A DNA stretch of 64,000 nt, from the NCBI RefSeq assembly GCF_015291645.1, contig NZ_CP030055.1, positions 4,092,001 through 4,156,000 on the forward strand. Reading direction: 5' to 3'. Of this stretch, positions 36,775 through 45,515 are shown in pieces. A model generated the notes under the pieces. It did no database searches, was not told the DNA's origin, and was given only the letters and a program-made list of their open reading frames with translations. Numbering within the stretch: position 1 is the first letter of the stretch; each line of letters begins with the position of its first letter. The translations under genes and the position numbers were made by a program. Source of the stretch: Bradyrhizobium sp. CCBAU 53340. GTDB lineage: Bacteria; Pseudomonadota; Alphaproteobacteria; Rhizobiales; Xanthobacteraceae.

Positions 36775-37152
36775 ATGGCGGACGGACTCTCCGTTTTCCT
36801 GGTCGAAGACGAGGCGTTGATCCGGATGATGATCGCGGACATGGTGGAGGAGCTCGGCCACCATGTCGTCGCGGAGGCGGACAATGTGCGCGATGCGAGC
36901 GCCTTTGCGATGACCGCGCAGTACGATTTCGCCATTCTCGACATCAATCTGATGGGCGTCTACGTCGACCCGGTCGCCGATTTGATCGAGCGCCGCGGCA
37001 AGCCGTTCCTGTTCGCCACGGGCTACGGGCCGGAATTGCTGCCGTCCTTGCTCCGGCGCCGACCGATCCTGCGCAAGCCGATCGCGCTCGACCAGCTCAA
37101 GATCATGATCGACTCGCTGTTTCCGGATGCGGCCGCGGGCGCCCCGCACTGA
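36775..37152 (+). CDS. Single-domain response regulator (CheY-like receiver)
   Basis: A 125-residue stand-alone receiver domain. It has the acidic pair in VFLVEDEALIRMMIADMVEE, the phospho-acceptor Asp56 in FAILDINLMG, and the conserved Lys in ILRKPIALDQL. The Thr/Ser site is in LFATGYGPEL. No output domain and no adjacent kinase gene, so it probably works in a phosphorelay or as a competitor for a distant histidine kinase (HWE/HisKA_2 types are frequent partners for this receiver subtype). Confidence 0.9.
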   Translation: MADGLSVFLVEDEALIRMMIADMVEELGHHVVAEADNVRDASAFAMTAQYDFAILDINLMGVYVDPVADLIERRGKPFLFATGYGPELLPSLLRRRPILRKPIALDQLKIMIDSLFPDAAAGAPH

Positions 37153-37171
37153 CACCTATATCGCCAACGAC

Positions 37172-37198
37172 AATGGCCGCCCGAAAGGGGCGGCCATT
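37172..37198. terminator. Strong hairpin between convergent genes
   Basis: A 10-bp GC-rich stem ATGGCCGCCC / GGGCGGCCAT with a GAAAG loop, placed between the receiver gene (plus) and the 51-codon gene (minus). Flanking TTTG on the right and CAA on the left give weak U tracts on both strands. Confidence 0.75.
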
Positions 37199-37220
37199 TG
37201 ACCAGAGGTCCGTCAGTGTC

Positions 37221-37376
37221 TCACATCAGGCCGGCGCCGAGGTCGATGCCGTGCGCCATCAGGCTCAGCGAGGCGAGAAGGCCTGCGCAGCAGAAGACGA
37301 CAATGGTCTTGAAAGAATAGTCAGCCGACCGGGCCTCGACGGCAGTCGGCATTTCGGCGAGCGAAATCATGCTCAT
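37221..37376 (-). CDS. Small single-pass membrane protein (51 aa)
   Basis: A frame shorter than 60 codons on the minus strand. From the ATG at 37376 the product is MSMISLAEMPTAVEARSADY followed by SFKTIVVFCCAGLLASLSLM as a single hydrophobic helix and a short tail. A run of six G lies 8 bp upstream of this start, a good ribosome site; an ATG at 37382 is too close to it. Function unknown; presumably inner membrane. Confidence 0.6.
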   Translation of the reverse strand: MSMISLAEMPTAVEARSADYSFKTIVVFCCAGLLASLSLMAHGIDLGAGLM

Positions 37377-37531
37377 GTTCATTCCCCCCTGTGTTGATCC
37401 TGAATTGCATCAGGTGAGGGAACTCCTAGAGCAAAAAGTTTGATACAGGATTGCCAGGGATCCTTAACGGAATCGCAATCGACCGCTCTGCTGCCGGCTG
37501 GCGCCTCGAGGACTTCCAGATCTTGCAAGTG

Positions 37532-37735
37532 TTAGTTGCGGCCGGCCTTCAGCACCGTCGCAATGGTGTGGGCCGTCATGGCGGCGCGGTCCGAGGCGCG
37601 CTGGGCGGCCAGCCGGTCGCGGGCCTTCTCCTCGATCAACAGCTCGATCAGCGCCATGCGCTTATCGTCATCGTCCGCCTCGGTCAGCAATCGATGATAG
37701 CGATGATAGTCGAAGCCCACGTCCTGCTTACGCAT
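37532..37735 (-). CDS. Small conserved hypothetical protein (67 aa)
   Basis: Starts MRKQDVGFDYHRYHRLLTEA, then an acidic stretch DDDDKRMALIELLIEEKARD and a basic amphipathic C-terminal helix. Fully helical by appearance, cytoplasmic. The start at 37735 follows GGGGGCGTGAC. No domain recognised. It sits between the small membrane protein gene and glk, all on the minus strand. Confidence 0.65.
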   Translation of the reverse strand: MRKQDVGFDYHRYHRLLTEADDDDKRMALIELLIEEKARDRLAAQRASDRAAMTAHTIATVLKAGRN

Positions 37736-37867
37736 GTCACGCCCCCGCACCTACGCCACGCATGCTCCGATTGTTTCTCAAAGGAAACCGGCGGGCAAGC
37801 GCGATTCTAGGTGGAACCGCGCATTGGCCGCAATCAGTTGGGAAAACGGTCGACGTAACGGGGCGAC

Positions 37868-38842
37868 TTAATCCGCGATGTGGTCGGCAAACATCTTCAG
37901 GCCGACGAAGCTCGCGTCGCGCTTCATGACGAGGCGCGTCGGGATGTTGCGCAAATAGTCCTGGAAGCGCCCCTTGGCTTCGAAACGCGCGCGGAACGCT
38001 GAAGCCGAAAGGAATTCCGGAAAGCGCGGCGCGATCCCGCCGGCAATGTAGACACCGCCTCGGGCGCCGAAGGTCACCGCGAGATTGCCGGCGACCGAGC
38101 CAAGGATGGCGCAAAACATCTCCAGCGTCGCGCGGCTGAGCTCGCAGGTCCCGTCCAGCGCCGCCTTGGTGATACCGGCCGCATCGCGCTGCGGCACCTG
38201 GGCTTCATCGACCTCGGCCAGCGCCTCATAGAGGGATTGCAGCCCGGAGCCGGAGAGGGCGCCGCGCTCGATGGAAACATGGCCGAAGCGCCGGCGCATC
38301 GAGGCGATCACCCGTTCCTCGCGCTCGTTCTCTGCCGGCAGGGTGGCGTGACCTGCCTCCGTGACCACGGCGAGCCGGGCGCCGTGGCGTTCGATCAGGC
38401 AGGAGACGCCAAAACCGGTCCCGGGGCCGACGACCAGCAGCGGTTCTCCGGACATGCCATCCTGTCCGCCGAGCGGAATCAGGTCGGCCGGCTGCAAGGC
38501 GGGCAAGGACCAAGCCACCACCTCGAAATCATTGAGCACATGGACGCTGTCGAAGCCGAGCGCCGGCTGAAGCTCGTTGCCGTCGATGACCCAAGGACTG
38601 TTGGTCATGACGCAGCGGTTGTTGGTGACGGGACCCGCGACGGCCAGAATGGCCCTGACCGGCTTCTCGCTATCGGCGCGCCGGAGCACGTCGGCGATGG
38701 CTTCGCGGACTGTCGGGTGGTCGGCGACCTTCACATAGTCGATCGTTCCGATCTGCTCGCCATTGCTGAGAGCGAAGCGCGCATTGGTGCCGCCGATATC
38801 GGCGAGAAGAATATTTCCTGTCTTGCCGACACTCATGACCAT
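37868..38842 (-). CDS. glk: Glucokinase
   Basis: A 324-residue ROK-unrelated bacterial glucokinase (Glk family) phosphorylating glucose with ATP. Motifs: phosphate loop NILLADIGGTNARFALSNGE, NDFEVVAWSL, the adenosine segment VGPGTGFGVSCL, and TEAGHATLPAENEREE. The C-terminal glycine motif VYIAGGIAPRFPEFL is present. The start may also be the ATG at 38836 (MSVGKTGN). Monocistronic; divergent from pncA. Confidence 0.93.
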   Translation of the reverse strand: MVMSVGKTGNILLADIGGTNARFALSNGEQIGTIDYVKVADHPTVREAIADVLRRADSEKPVRAILAVAGPVTNNRCVMTNSPWVIDGNELQPALGFDSVHVLNDFEVVAWSLPALQPADLIPLGGQDGMSGEPLLVVGPGTGFGVSCLIERHGARLAVVTEAGHATLPAENEREERVIASMRRRFGHVSIERGALSGSGLQSLYEALAEVDEAQVPQRDAAGITKAALDGTCELSRATLEMFCAILGSVAGNLAVTFGARGGVYIAGGIAPRFPEFLSASAFRARFEAKGRFQDYLRNIPTRLVMKRDASFVGLKMFADHIAD

Positions 38843-39105
38843 TCGGCTGCCGTGACCTTGCAGGCCGCGGGAACCTTCTCCTCCGCTCCTTCACCCCGAG
38901 CCATATGCCACGGATATCGGAGAATCCGCTCTCGGATGTGGCTAGTCAACACGAAGGAGGCCAAAGCGTTGCATCCGGGGTGATCGGCGGGCCTTGGCGC
39001 GACATTGTCGCTGGAGGCCGGTGGTTGCGAAGCCGCGCGGGAAGGTCGAGACTGTAGAGATCGGCCGGCGCCATCTGGGCCGGACGGACGACATGGGTCC
39101 TCTCG

Positions 39106-39732
39106 ATGAAAATATCCGACCGCGACGTGCTGCTGGTGATCGACGTGCAAAACGATTTCTGCACGGGCGGGGCGCTCGCCGTTCCCGGCGGCGAGAAGGT
39201 CGTCCCAGCCATCAACCGGATCGCCCAAAAATTCGCCAATGTGGTGCTGACGCAGGACTGGCATCCGGGCGACCACGTCTCCTTCGCGTCGAACCATGCG
39301 GGCCGTCAGCCGTTCCAGACCGTCGAGCTCGACTATGGCACCCAGGTGCTTTGGCCCACGCATTGCGTCCAGGGCACGGCCGGCGCCGAATTCCATCGCG
39401 ATCTGGACCTCACGCGCGCCAGCCTGGTGGTGCGCAAGGGCTTTCGCCGTGGGATCGATTCCTACTCGGCGCTGTTCGAGAACGACAAGAGGACGCCGAC
39501 CGGCCTGCTCGGCTATTTGCGGGAACGCACGCTGGAGAATGTTTTCGTTGCCGGCCTGGCACTCGATTTTTGCGTCCGCTTTTCCGCGGAGGATGCGCGC
39601 AAGGCGGGGTTCGAGGTCGCCGTGATCGAAGACGCCTGCCGCGGCATTGACCTCGACGGTTCGGTCGCCGCGACCCATCAGAGTTTTCGCCAGCTCGGCA
39701 TTTCCGTCGTCAGCCTGGAGGCATTCCTGTGA
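39106..39732 (+). CDS. pncA: Nicotinamidase/pyrazinamidase
   Basis: A 208-residue cytoplasmic hydrolase of the isochorismatase-like fold, converting nicotinamide to nicotinate for NAD salvage. The catalytic triad is visible: Asp in LLVIDVQNDFCTGGAL, Lys in VVRKGFRRGIDSYSAL, and Cys in GLALDFCVRFSAEDA. Metal ligands fall in TQDWHPGDHVSFAS. The next gene begins 14 bp later, and NAD synthetase lies shortly beyond, forming an NAD-metabolism cluster. Confidence 0.94.
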   Translation: MKISDRDVLLVIDVQNDFCTGGALAVPGGEKVVPAINRIAQKFANVVLTQDWHPGDHVSFASNHAGRQPFQTVELDYGTQVLWPTHCVQGTAGAEFHRDLDLTRASLVVRKGFRRGIDSYSALFENDKRTPTGLLGYLRERTLENVFVAGLALDFCVRFSAEDARKAGFEVAVIEDACRGIDLDGSVAATHQSFRQLGISVVSLEAFL

Positions 39733-39745
39733 GGACCACACGATA

Positions 39746-40864
39746 ATGGCGGAGGAGAACAGCGGACAACAGCCTGGCGGATCGGAACGCGGTCCGGACG
39801 AGCCCATGCTGTGGCCGTTTGCAGCGGCAAGGCTCGCCATGGATGCCTGCTTCTGGTGGCTGGAACGCGGCCCCGTGGAGCGGGGCGAGAGCGAACTCGA
39901 TTGGACGACGCCCGGCGCCCTGGCGCTGGAGCTGGCGACCATGCGCCTGCGCGATTTTTCGCGAACGCAATCGGGCCAGCCGGCGCTGATTTGCGCGCCC
40001 TATGCGCTGCATCGCGCCCTGATCGCCGATTTCGCGCCTGGCCACAGCGTGGTGCAGTCGCTGCAACATGGCGGCGTCGATCGGGTCTATCTCACCGACT
40101 GGCGCTCGGCCTCGCCCGAGATGCGCTATCTCTCGATCGACAGCTATCTCAGTGATCTCAACATAGCTGTCGAGGAGATTGGCGCGCCGGTCGATCTGGT
40201 CGGCCTGTGCCAGGGCGGCTGGCTCTCGCTGCTCTATGCGGCGCGCTTTCCGGCCAAGGTGCGGCGGCTCGTCCTGGTCGGGGCGCCGGTTGATCTGTCG
40301 GTCGATTCCCGCCTGTCGCAACTCGCCCGCAGCGCGCCCGAGATGGTCTACGACCAGCTCGTTGCGCGCGGCGGCGGCAATGTCAGCGGCAAGGAGATGT
40401 TGCACGTCTGGTCCAAGACGCCAAGCCGCGACGACATCGCGACGGCGTTGCAGAGGGACCTTTCGGACGAGGAGGGGGCGGCCCTGCTCGCGCGCTTCGA
40501 CCATTGGAACAGCGAAACGCTCAACCTGCCGGGCACCTACTATCTCCAGATCGTCAACTGGATCTTTCGAGAGAACCGCATCGCAACTGGCAATTTCACG
40601 GCACTCGGCCGCGCCATCGACCTGAAGGACATCAAGGCGCCGGTCTTTCTGCTGGCCGGCCTCGACGACGGCGTCGTGCCGGCCGTGCAGGCGCTCGCAA
40701 CCGCCGGCCTCATCGGCACGCCGCCGGCTTTCGTTGCCGCGGCGTCAGAGCCGAGCAACCATCTCGGCCTGTTCATGGGCGCGCGGACTCACGCCCATGC
40801 CTGGCCCCGGATTGCCGAATGGCTCCGGGATGATCTCACCAGCGTGCTGGCACGAAGCGCCTGA
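39746..40864 (+). CDS. PHA synthase-like alpha/beta hydrolase with Cys nucleophile
   Basis: A 372-residue alpha/beta-hydrolase. The nucleophile elbow reads VGLCQGGWLSLLYAARFP, so the catalytic residue is a cysteine, as in polyhydroxyalkanoate synthases (lipase-like box G-x-C-x-G), not the serine of depolymerases. An Asp in LAGLDDGVVP and a His in PSNHLGLFMG complete the triad. It is shorter than PhaC (normally over 550 residues) and lacks most of its N-terminal domain. It lies 14 bp after pncA. Whether it makes, cuts or transfers acyl groups cannot be told from sequence. Confidence 0.72.
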   Translation: MAEENSGQQPGGSERGPDEPMLWPFAAARLAMDACFWWLERGPVERGESELDWTTPGALALELATMRLRDFSRTQSGQPALICAPYALHRALIADFAPGHSVVQSLQHGGVDRVYLTDWRSASPEMRYLSIDSYLSDLNIAVEEIGAPVDLVGLCQGGWLSLLYAARFPAKVRRLVLVGAPVDLSVDSRLSQLARSAPEMVYDQLVARGGGNVSGKEMLHVWSKTPSRDDIATALQRDLSDEEGAALLARFDHWNSETLNLPGTYYLQIVNWIFRENRIATGNFTALGRAIDLKDIKAPVFLLAGLDDGVVPAVQALATAGLIGTPPAFVAAASEPSNHLGLFMGARTHAHAWPRIAEWLRDDLTSVLARSA

Positions 40865-41003
40865 CGCTGCCGAAGAGGCCCGGCGAAGCTGCAAATCCGT
40901 TATGCATGGTGGCGGATGGCCTGCACGGGGCCATGGCGATCGGCTACATAGAGTCCGGAGCCGGACGCGGCTGGTCCGACAAGATTTAAGGGTCTTTTGC
41001 GCG

Positions 41004-43037
41004 ATGAACTTCCACTCGATCTACGCCCATGGGTTTGCGCGCATGGCGGCCTGCGTCACCACCTCTCATGTGGCCGATCCCACGGCCAATGCGAAGGCCA
41101 TCCTGGCGGCCGCGAGCGCCTGCCATGACCAGTCGGTGGCAGTTGCCGTGTTTCCGGAGCTCTGCCTGTCGGGCTACGCGATCGAAGATCTGGTGATGCA
41201 GGATCCGCTGCTCGACGCGGTCGAGCGCGGCCTTGTCACGATCGTCGAAGTCTCCTCCGCGCTCATGACCGTCCTGCTCGTCGGTGCACCGCTACGCTTT
41301 GGCAATCGCATCTATAACTGTGCCGTCGTCATTCACCGCGGCCATATTCTGGGCGTCGTGCCCAAGATCTATCTGCCGACCTATCGCGAATTCTACGAGG
41401 GACGCCATTTCGCATCCGGTGCCGGCATCTTGGGCGAAACGATCGGCTTCGGCGGTCTGCGTGCACCGTTCGGCGTCGATCTGCTGTTTGCGGCCGAGGA
41501 CGTTCCGGGCCTGACCATCGGGGTCGAGATCTGCGAGGACATGTGGATCCCGGTGACGCCGGCCTCGGAGCTCGCCCTTGCCGGCGCCACCGTGCTGATC
41601 AATCTCTCCGGCAGCCCGATCACGATCGGCCGGGCGCGGTCGCGTGCGCTACTGTGCCAGTCGACCTCGGCGCGCTGCCTTGCGGCCTATGTCTACTCCG
41701 CCGCAGGCGCTGGGGAATCCACCACCGATCTCGCCTGGGACGGCCAGACATCGATCTACGAGAACGGCGTGCTGCTCGCGGAGGGCGAGCGGTTTCGCCA
41801 GGGCGGTCAAGTCACCTACGCCGACGTCGATCTCGACCTGCTCAGGCAGGAGCGCGCGATGATGGGCACGTTCGACGACAACAGCCGGCAGCGCGAGGCG
41901 TTGTTCCGCAAAGTGACATTCGCCCTGAAGCCGCCGGTCGCCGACATCGGCTTCCTGCGCAAGGTGGAACGCTTTCCATTCGTGCCAAGCGACGAAAGCC
42001 TGCTCGAGCAGGATTGCTACGAGGCCTACAACATCCAGGTCGCAGGCCTCGTGCAGCGCATGCGCGCCACCGGTACCAAGCGTGTCGTGATCGGCGTCTC
42101 AGGCGGTCTCGACTCCACCCATGCGCTGATCGTCGCCGCCAAGGCGGTCGACCTGCTCGGCCTGCCGCGGGAGAATATTCTGGCTTACACCATGCCGGGC
42201 TTTGCCACCGGCAGCGAGAGCAAGACCAATGCGCTGGCGCTGATGAAGGCGCTCAACACGACCTCGCAGGAACTCGACATCCGCACCACCGCCACGCAGA
42301 TGCTGAAGGACATCGGCCATCCCTTCGGCAAGGGCGAGAAGGTCTACGATGTCACCTTCGAGAACGTGCAGGCGGGCCTGCGCACCGACTATCTGTTCCG
42401 GCTCGCCAACCATCACGGCGGCATCGTCATCGGCACCGGCGATCTGTCGGAGCTCGCGCTCGGCTGGTGCACTTACGGCGTCGGCGACCAGATGGCGCAC
42501 TATAATGTCAATGCCGGCGTGCCGAAGACGCTGATCCAGCATCTGATCCGCTGGGTGATTGCCTCCAAGCAGTTCAGCGGCGATGTGAACGGGACTCTTG
42601 GTTCGATCCTGGTGGCCGAAATCTCGCCGGAGCTGGTTCCGGTCAAGCCGGGCGAGAAGCCGCAGAGCACCGAAGCCTCGGTCGGACCCTACGAGCTGCA
42701 GGATTTCAACCTGTTCTACACGCTGCGCTTCGGCCTGCGGCCCTCCAAGATCGCCTTCATGGCGTTGCACGCCTGGAAGGATGTCGGGAAGGGCGAATGG
42801 CCGCCGGCATTCCCGAGCGACAAGCGCAGGGCCTACGATCTTCCCGAGATCCGCCGCTGGCTCGAAGTGTTCCTGCGCCGCTTCTTCGCGTTCAGCCAGT
42901 TCAAGCGCTCGGCGATGCCGAACGGACCGAAAGTCTCGGCTGGCGGCTCGCTGTCGCCGCGCGGCGACTGGCGTGCACCGTCGGATTCCAGTGCGGCGGC
43001 CTGGCTCGAGGATCTCGAGCGGAATGTGCCGGGCTGA
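41004..43037 (+). CDS. nadE: Glutamine-dependent NAD+ synthetase
   Basis: A 677-residue two-domain enzyme making NAD+ from nicotinate adenine dinucleotide. The N-terminal nitrilase-fold glutaminase has its Glu ([13 protein letters not shown]), Lys ([15 protein letters not shown]) and Cys ([12 protein letters not shown]). The C-terminal synthetase has the PP-loop [20 protein letters not shown] and downstream [20 protein letters not shown]. The start is the ATG at 41004. With pncA 1.3 kb upstream it forms an NAD salvage and synthesis cluster. Confidence 0.95.
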   Translation: MNFHSIYAHGFARMAACVTTSHVADPTANAKAILAAASACHDQSVAVAVFPELCLSGYAIEDLVMQDPLLDAVERGLVTIVEVSSALMTVLLVGAPLRFGNRIYNCAVVIHRGHILGVVPKIYLPTYREFYEGRHFASGAGILGETIGFGGLRAPFGVDLLFAAEDVPGLTIGVEICEDMWIPVTPASELALAGATVLINLSGSPITIGRARSRALLCQSTSARCLAAYVYSAAGAGESTTDLAWDGQTSIYENGVLLAEGERFRQGGQVTYADVDLDLLRQERAMMGTFDDNSRQREALFRKVTFALKPPVADIGFLRKVERFPFVPSDESLLEQDCYEAYNIQVAGLVQRMRATGTKRVVIGVSGGLDSTHALIVAAKAVDLLGLPRENILAYTMPGFATGSESKTNALALMKALNTTSQELDIRTTATQMLKDIGHPFGKGEKVYDVTFENVQAGLRTDYLFRLANHHGGIVIGTGDLSELALGWCTYGVGDQMAHYNVNAGVPKTLIQHLIRWVIASKQFSGDVNGTLGSILVAEISPELVPVKPGEKPQSTEASVGPYELQDFNLFYTLRFGLRPSKIAFMALHAWKDVGKGEWPPAFPSDKRRAYDLPEIRRWLEVFLRRFFAFSQFKRSAMPNGPKVSAGGSLSPRGDWRAPSDSSAAAWLEDLERNVPG

Positions 43038-43074
43038 TCGATGTCGGCGATCGCGATTGTCGGGAGATGATTTG

Positions 43075-43458
43075 ATGTCCGGCGAGGCCAGGTCGGAAGC
43101 GGGCGAAGAGGTCAGGGTCGTCAACGGCCTCTATATTTTCGACATCGAAATGCGTGATGGCAAGCGCGGGCAGGCAAGGGGCGTGGTCGTGCTTTGCGAC
43201 GGGCGCATCATGGGTGGCGACAGCTATTTCTACTACACCGGCAGCTACACCTTCCGGAACGGCAAGTGGCGCGGTGACATGATCGTCAACCAGCATACCG
43301 AAGCGGTGGGCAAGACGCTGGCCTTTGGCGGCAGGGAGGTCACTTGCGGCTTCTCGGGTGACTACTCGGCAGGTGGTGCCGAGGTGAACGGCATGGCGCT
43401 GGTCGGCAAGACCAGCGTGACCTTCACCGCGCGGCTGACGCTGAAGGATGCGATGTAA
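43075..43458 (+). CDS. GrlR-like beta-barrel protein
   Basis: A 127-residue protein. The core NGLYIFDIEMRDGKRGQARG, VVVLCDGRIMGGDSYFYYTG and SVTFTARLTLKDAM fit the GrlR/lipocalin-like pattern in which NGLY starts the first strand and GGDS-x-YYxG forms the second. GrlR itself represses a type III secretion activator in pathogenic E. coli; the homologues widespread in Rhizobiales have no known target. The start has GGGAG 8 bp upstream and lies 37 bp after nadE. Confidence 0.72.
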   Translation: MSGEARSEAGEEVRVVNGLYIFDIEMRDGKRGQARGVVVLCDGRIMGGDSYFYYTGSYTFRNGKWRGDMIVNQHTEAVGKTLAFGGREVTCGFSGDYSAGGAEVNGMALVGKTSVTFTARLTLKDAM

Positions 43459-43553
43459 GCGCGGTCTTCTCATGGAACGACGTTCCCGCTCAGGAACATT
43501 CGCTGCGACAGAACGTTCGCGTCTGTTGTTGCGAATCGTCGAGGAGAGGGACC

Positions 43554-44801
43554 ATGCGTAAGCACTTGATGTTATCGACCGCGGCCATTGGCCTCATGCT
43601 CGCGTCCGGGCTCGCCTATGCCCAGGCGCCGGAGCGGAAGGACGAGCCGAAACGGACCGAGGAACCGGCGAAAGGCGCGGCGCCGCAGCACGGCGGTGCG
43701 GCTCAGGAGCGTGTCCAGGAGCGCGGCCAAGAGCGCGTTCAAGAGCGCGCGCAGGGCGCCCAGGAGAAACTGCAAGGCGCGGGCCGCGAGGAGAAGGGCG
43801 CCGCCAAGCATGAGGCCAACGAGGACAAGCGCCAGCCGAATGCAAAGGAGCAGGCCCAAGAATCCCGCGAGCCATCGAAAGATCGCAACCGGGAGGCCGA
43901 GAGCGCCAAATCGGGGCACGACGCCGACAAGAGCCGCGCCGAGACGAAGTCGGACAAGTCTGCGCCGCAGAAATCAACGGCCGAATCCGAGAAATCCAAG
44001 AGCGGTCCCGCTGCTCAGCAGAACGAGCGCACGGGAGCGGCGGCCAACCAGGGCGAGCGCAACCAGAGCCAGCCACCGCGCAACGCAGCCGAGCAGCAGC
44101 CCGCGCAGCCAGGCAATCGGCCGGCCACCGCAACCGACACCAATCGGACGGCTCCAACCAACAACGCACAGAGCGCGCCGCCCGCGACGGGCACGCAAAC
44201 CAATCAAGCCAACCAGACCACCCAGACCAACACGCAGGTCAATCAGCAGGCCCGCGTGACCTCGGAGAAGCAGGTGCAAATCTCCGAACGACTGAGCCGC
44301 GAGCGCCTGGCGGAGCCGGAGCGCAACCTGAACATTTCGATCCGCGTCGGCGAGACGATTCCTCCGCGCGTGCGTCTCTATCGGCTGCCGTCCGAGATCG
44401 TCTCGATCGAGCCGGAATATCGGGACTACGAATATTTCGCGACCGACGATGACGTCGTCATCGTGGAGCCGCGGACGCATCGCATCGTCAGCCAGGTGCC
44501 GCGCGATCCGTCGCGAGCGCGTGCGGAGATGAGCGGTGGCGCATCAACGAGCATGGCCGCAAGCGGCGGTGGCAATGTGAATTGCCGGATCATGCGGCGG
44601 GATGCCTCGGGCAACGTGGCCGAAGCCGAACCGTCAACGGTGGGCTCGAGCGCGCGCTCGGATTCGCTGAGCGTAACGGTTCAGTTGCCCGGTGGCGGCT
44701 CGTCCGCCCCGATTCCGCTCGGTGCCGCCGCTGGCGATATCGTGGTCGCGACGCAAGGGCAGGGCGACTGCACGGTGACTCTCGAGCCGCAAACGCGCTG
44801 A
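43554..44801 (+). CDS. DUF1236-domain secreted protein with charged low-complexity region
   Basis: A 415-residue exported protein. Signal peptide 1-24 (LMLSTAAIGLMLASGLAYAQ). Residues about 25-240 are low complexity: first Glu/Lys/Arg/Gln repeats (QERVQERGQERVQERAQ), then Asn/Gln/Thr/Pro-rich. A DUF1236 domain follows (NISIRVGETIPPRVRLYRLP, then DVVIVEPRTHRIVSQVPRD), and a further 85 residues with one Cys pair. DUF1236 is common in Rhizobiales and of unknown role, perhaps cell-envelope binding. Confidence 0.8.
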   Translation: MRKHLMLSTAAIGLMLASGLAYAQAPERKDEPKRTEEPAKGAAPQHGGAAQERVQERGQERVQERAQGAQEKLQGAGREEKGAAKHEANEDKRQPNAKEQAQESREPSKDRNREAESAKSGHDADKSRAETKSDKSAPQKSTAESEKSKSGPAAQQNERTGAAANQGERNQSQPPRNAAEQQPAQPGNRPATATDTNRTAPTNNAQSAPPATGTQTNQANQTTQTNTQVNQQARVTSEKQVQISERLSRERLAEPERNLNISIRVGETIPPRVRLYRLPSEIVSIEPEYRDYEYFATDDDVVIVEPRTHRIVSQVPRDPSRARAEMSGGASTSMAASGGGNVNCRIMRRDASGNVAEAEPSTVGSSARSDSLSVTVQLPGGGSSAPIPLGAAAGDIVVATQGQGDCTVTLEPQTR

Positions 44802-44833
44802 GCGCCGGATAAGCAAGGCGCTTTCAAAACGAC

Positions 44834-44869
44834 TTCGCGCCGCGCGGCTCACTAAGCCGGCGGCGCGAA
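44834..44869 (+). terminator. GC-rich hairpin after the DUF1236 gene
   Basis: TTCGCGCCG...GGCT-CACTA-AGCC...CGGCGCGAA forms a long stem with a small internal loop, 33 bp after the stop. Only a short TT follows, so termination strength is uncertain. Confidence 0.55.
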
Positions 44870-45515
44870 ATTGCGTTCGAAGTAGAAAGTTTCGAGGTCC
44901 GGAGTGCCTAGGAGTCCGGACCTCGTCACCTTGCCCCAGCCTTCAATCCCCCGCCCCATGTGGTCCCCCAACCCCATAGTGCGCGATCAGAGGGTGATGC
45001 CCGTGGAAGTGGCCGCCGATCGATGTCCCGCGATGTACGCGAGTTAAGGTTAGGATTCCATTCCGGATCACTACGGACTGAATCGTGCTTGATCGGCGCG
45101 CGAATGCGTGCGTCTGCCCGCGCAACGCGCGCACTGTCTGAGTTCGACGTCGAAGCGCAACAGATGTCCACATCGTCTGTCGTTCGTGGAATCGCTGCGC
45201 GAGCAATCCAATATCGACGACCGCTCTCGTGTCCCGGACGCGCGGAGCGCGAGCCGGGATCCAGGTGGCCACAGCATTCGCTGCCACATGGGTCCCGGCT
45301 CAGCAGCGCACCGTCGAAGAGACGCTGCGCTGCGTCCGGGACATGTGAGAGACCGCCCGCGCCGGGAGCAGGGGAGGCCTGCGCCGGGCCAATCCAGGCG
45401 GTTTCGGGGCAAGTTCCCGTTGCGCGCGCCCAGCCCGTGCGCTATCCGGCCGGAAAGGCCTGCGGCGGCTTCATATTTTCTCGCTCAGGCACCCAACCCG
45501 AGGACGGAAACCGCC
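44870..45515. other. Noncoding stretch upstream of ilvD
   Basis: About 650 bp holding the second copy of the palindromic repeat (45229-45346) and no supported gene. Frames on both strands here derive from the repeat. The ilvD promoter should lie in the last 150 bp; I see no clear -35/-10 pair. Confidence 0.5.
45229..45346. repeat. Palindromic intergenic repeat, copy B
   Basis: Related to copy A at 9169-9305: shared blocks are GTGTCCCGGACGC, GGGTCCCGGCTC, GCAGCGCACCG and GCTGCGCTGCGTCCGGG. The outer arms (CGTGTCCCGGACGC / GCGTCCGGGACATG) are again inverted. It is slightly shorter than copy A because of a differing central part. Confidence 0.8.
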
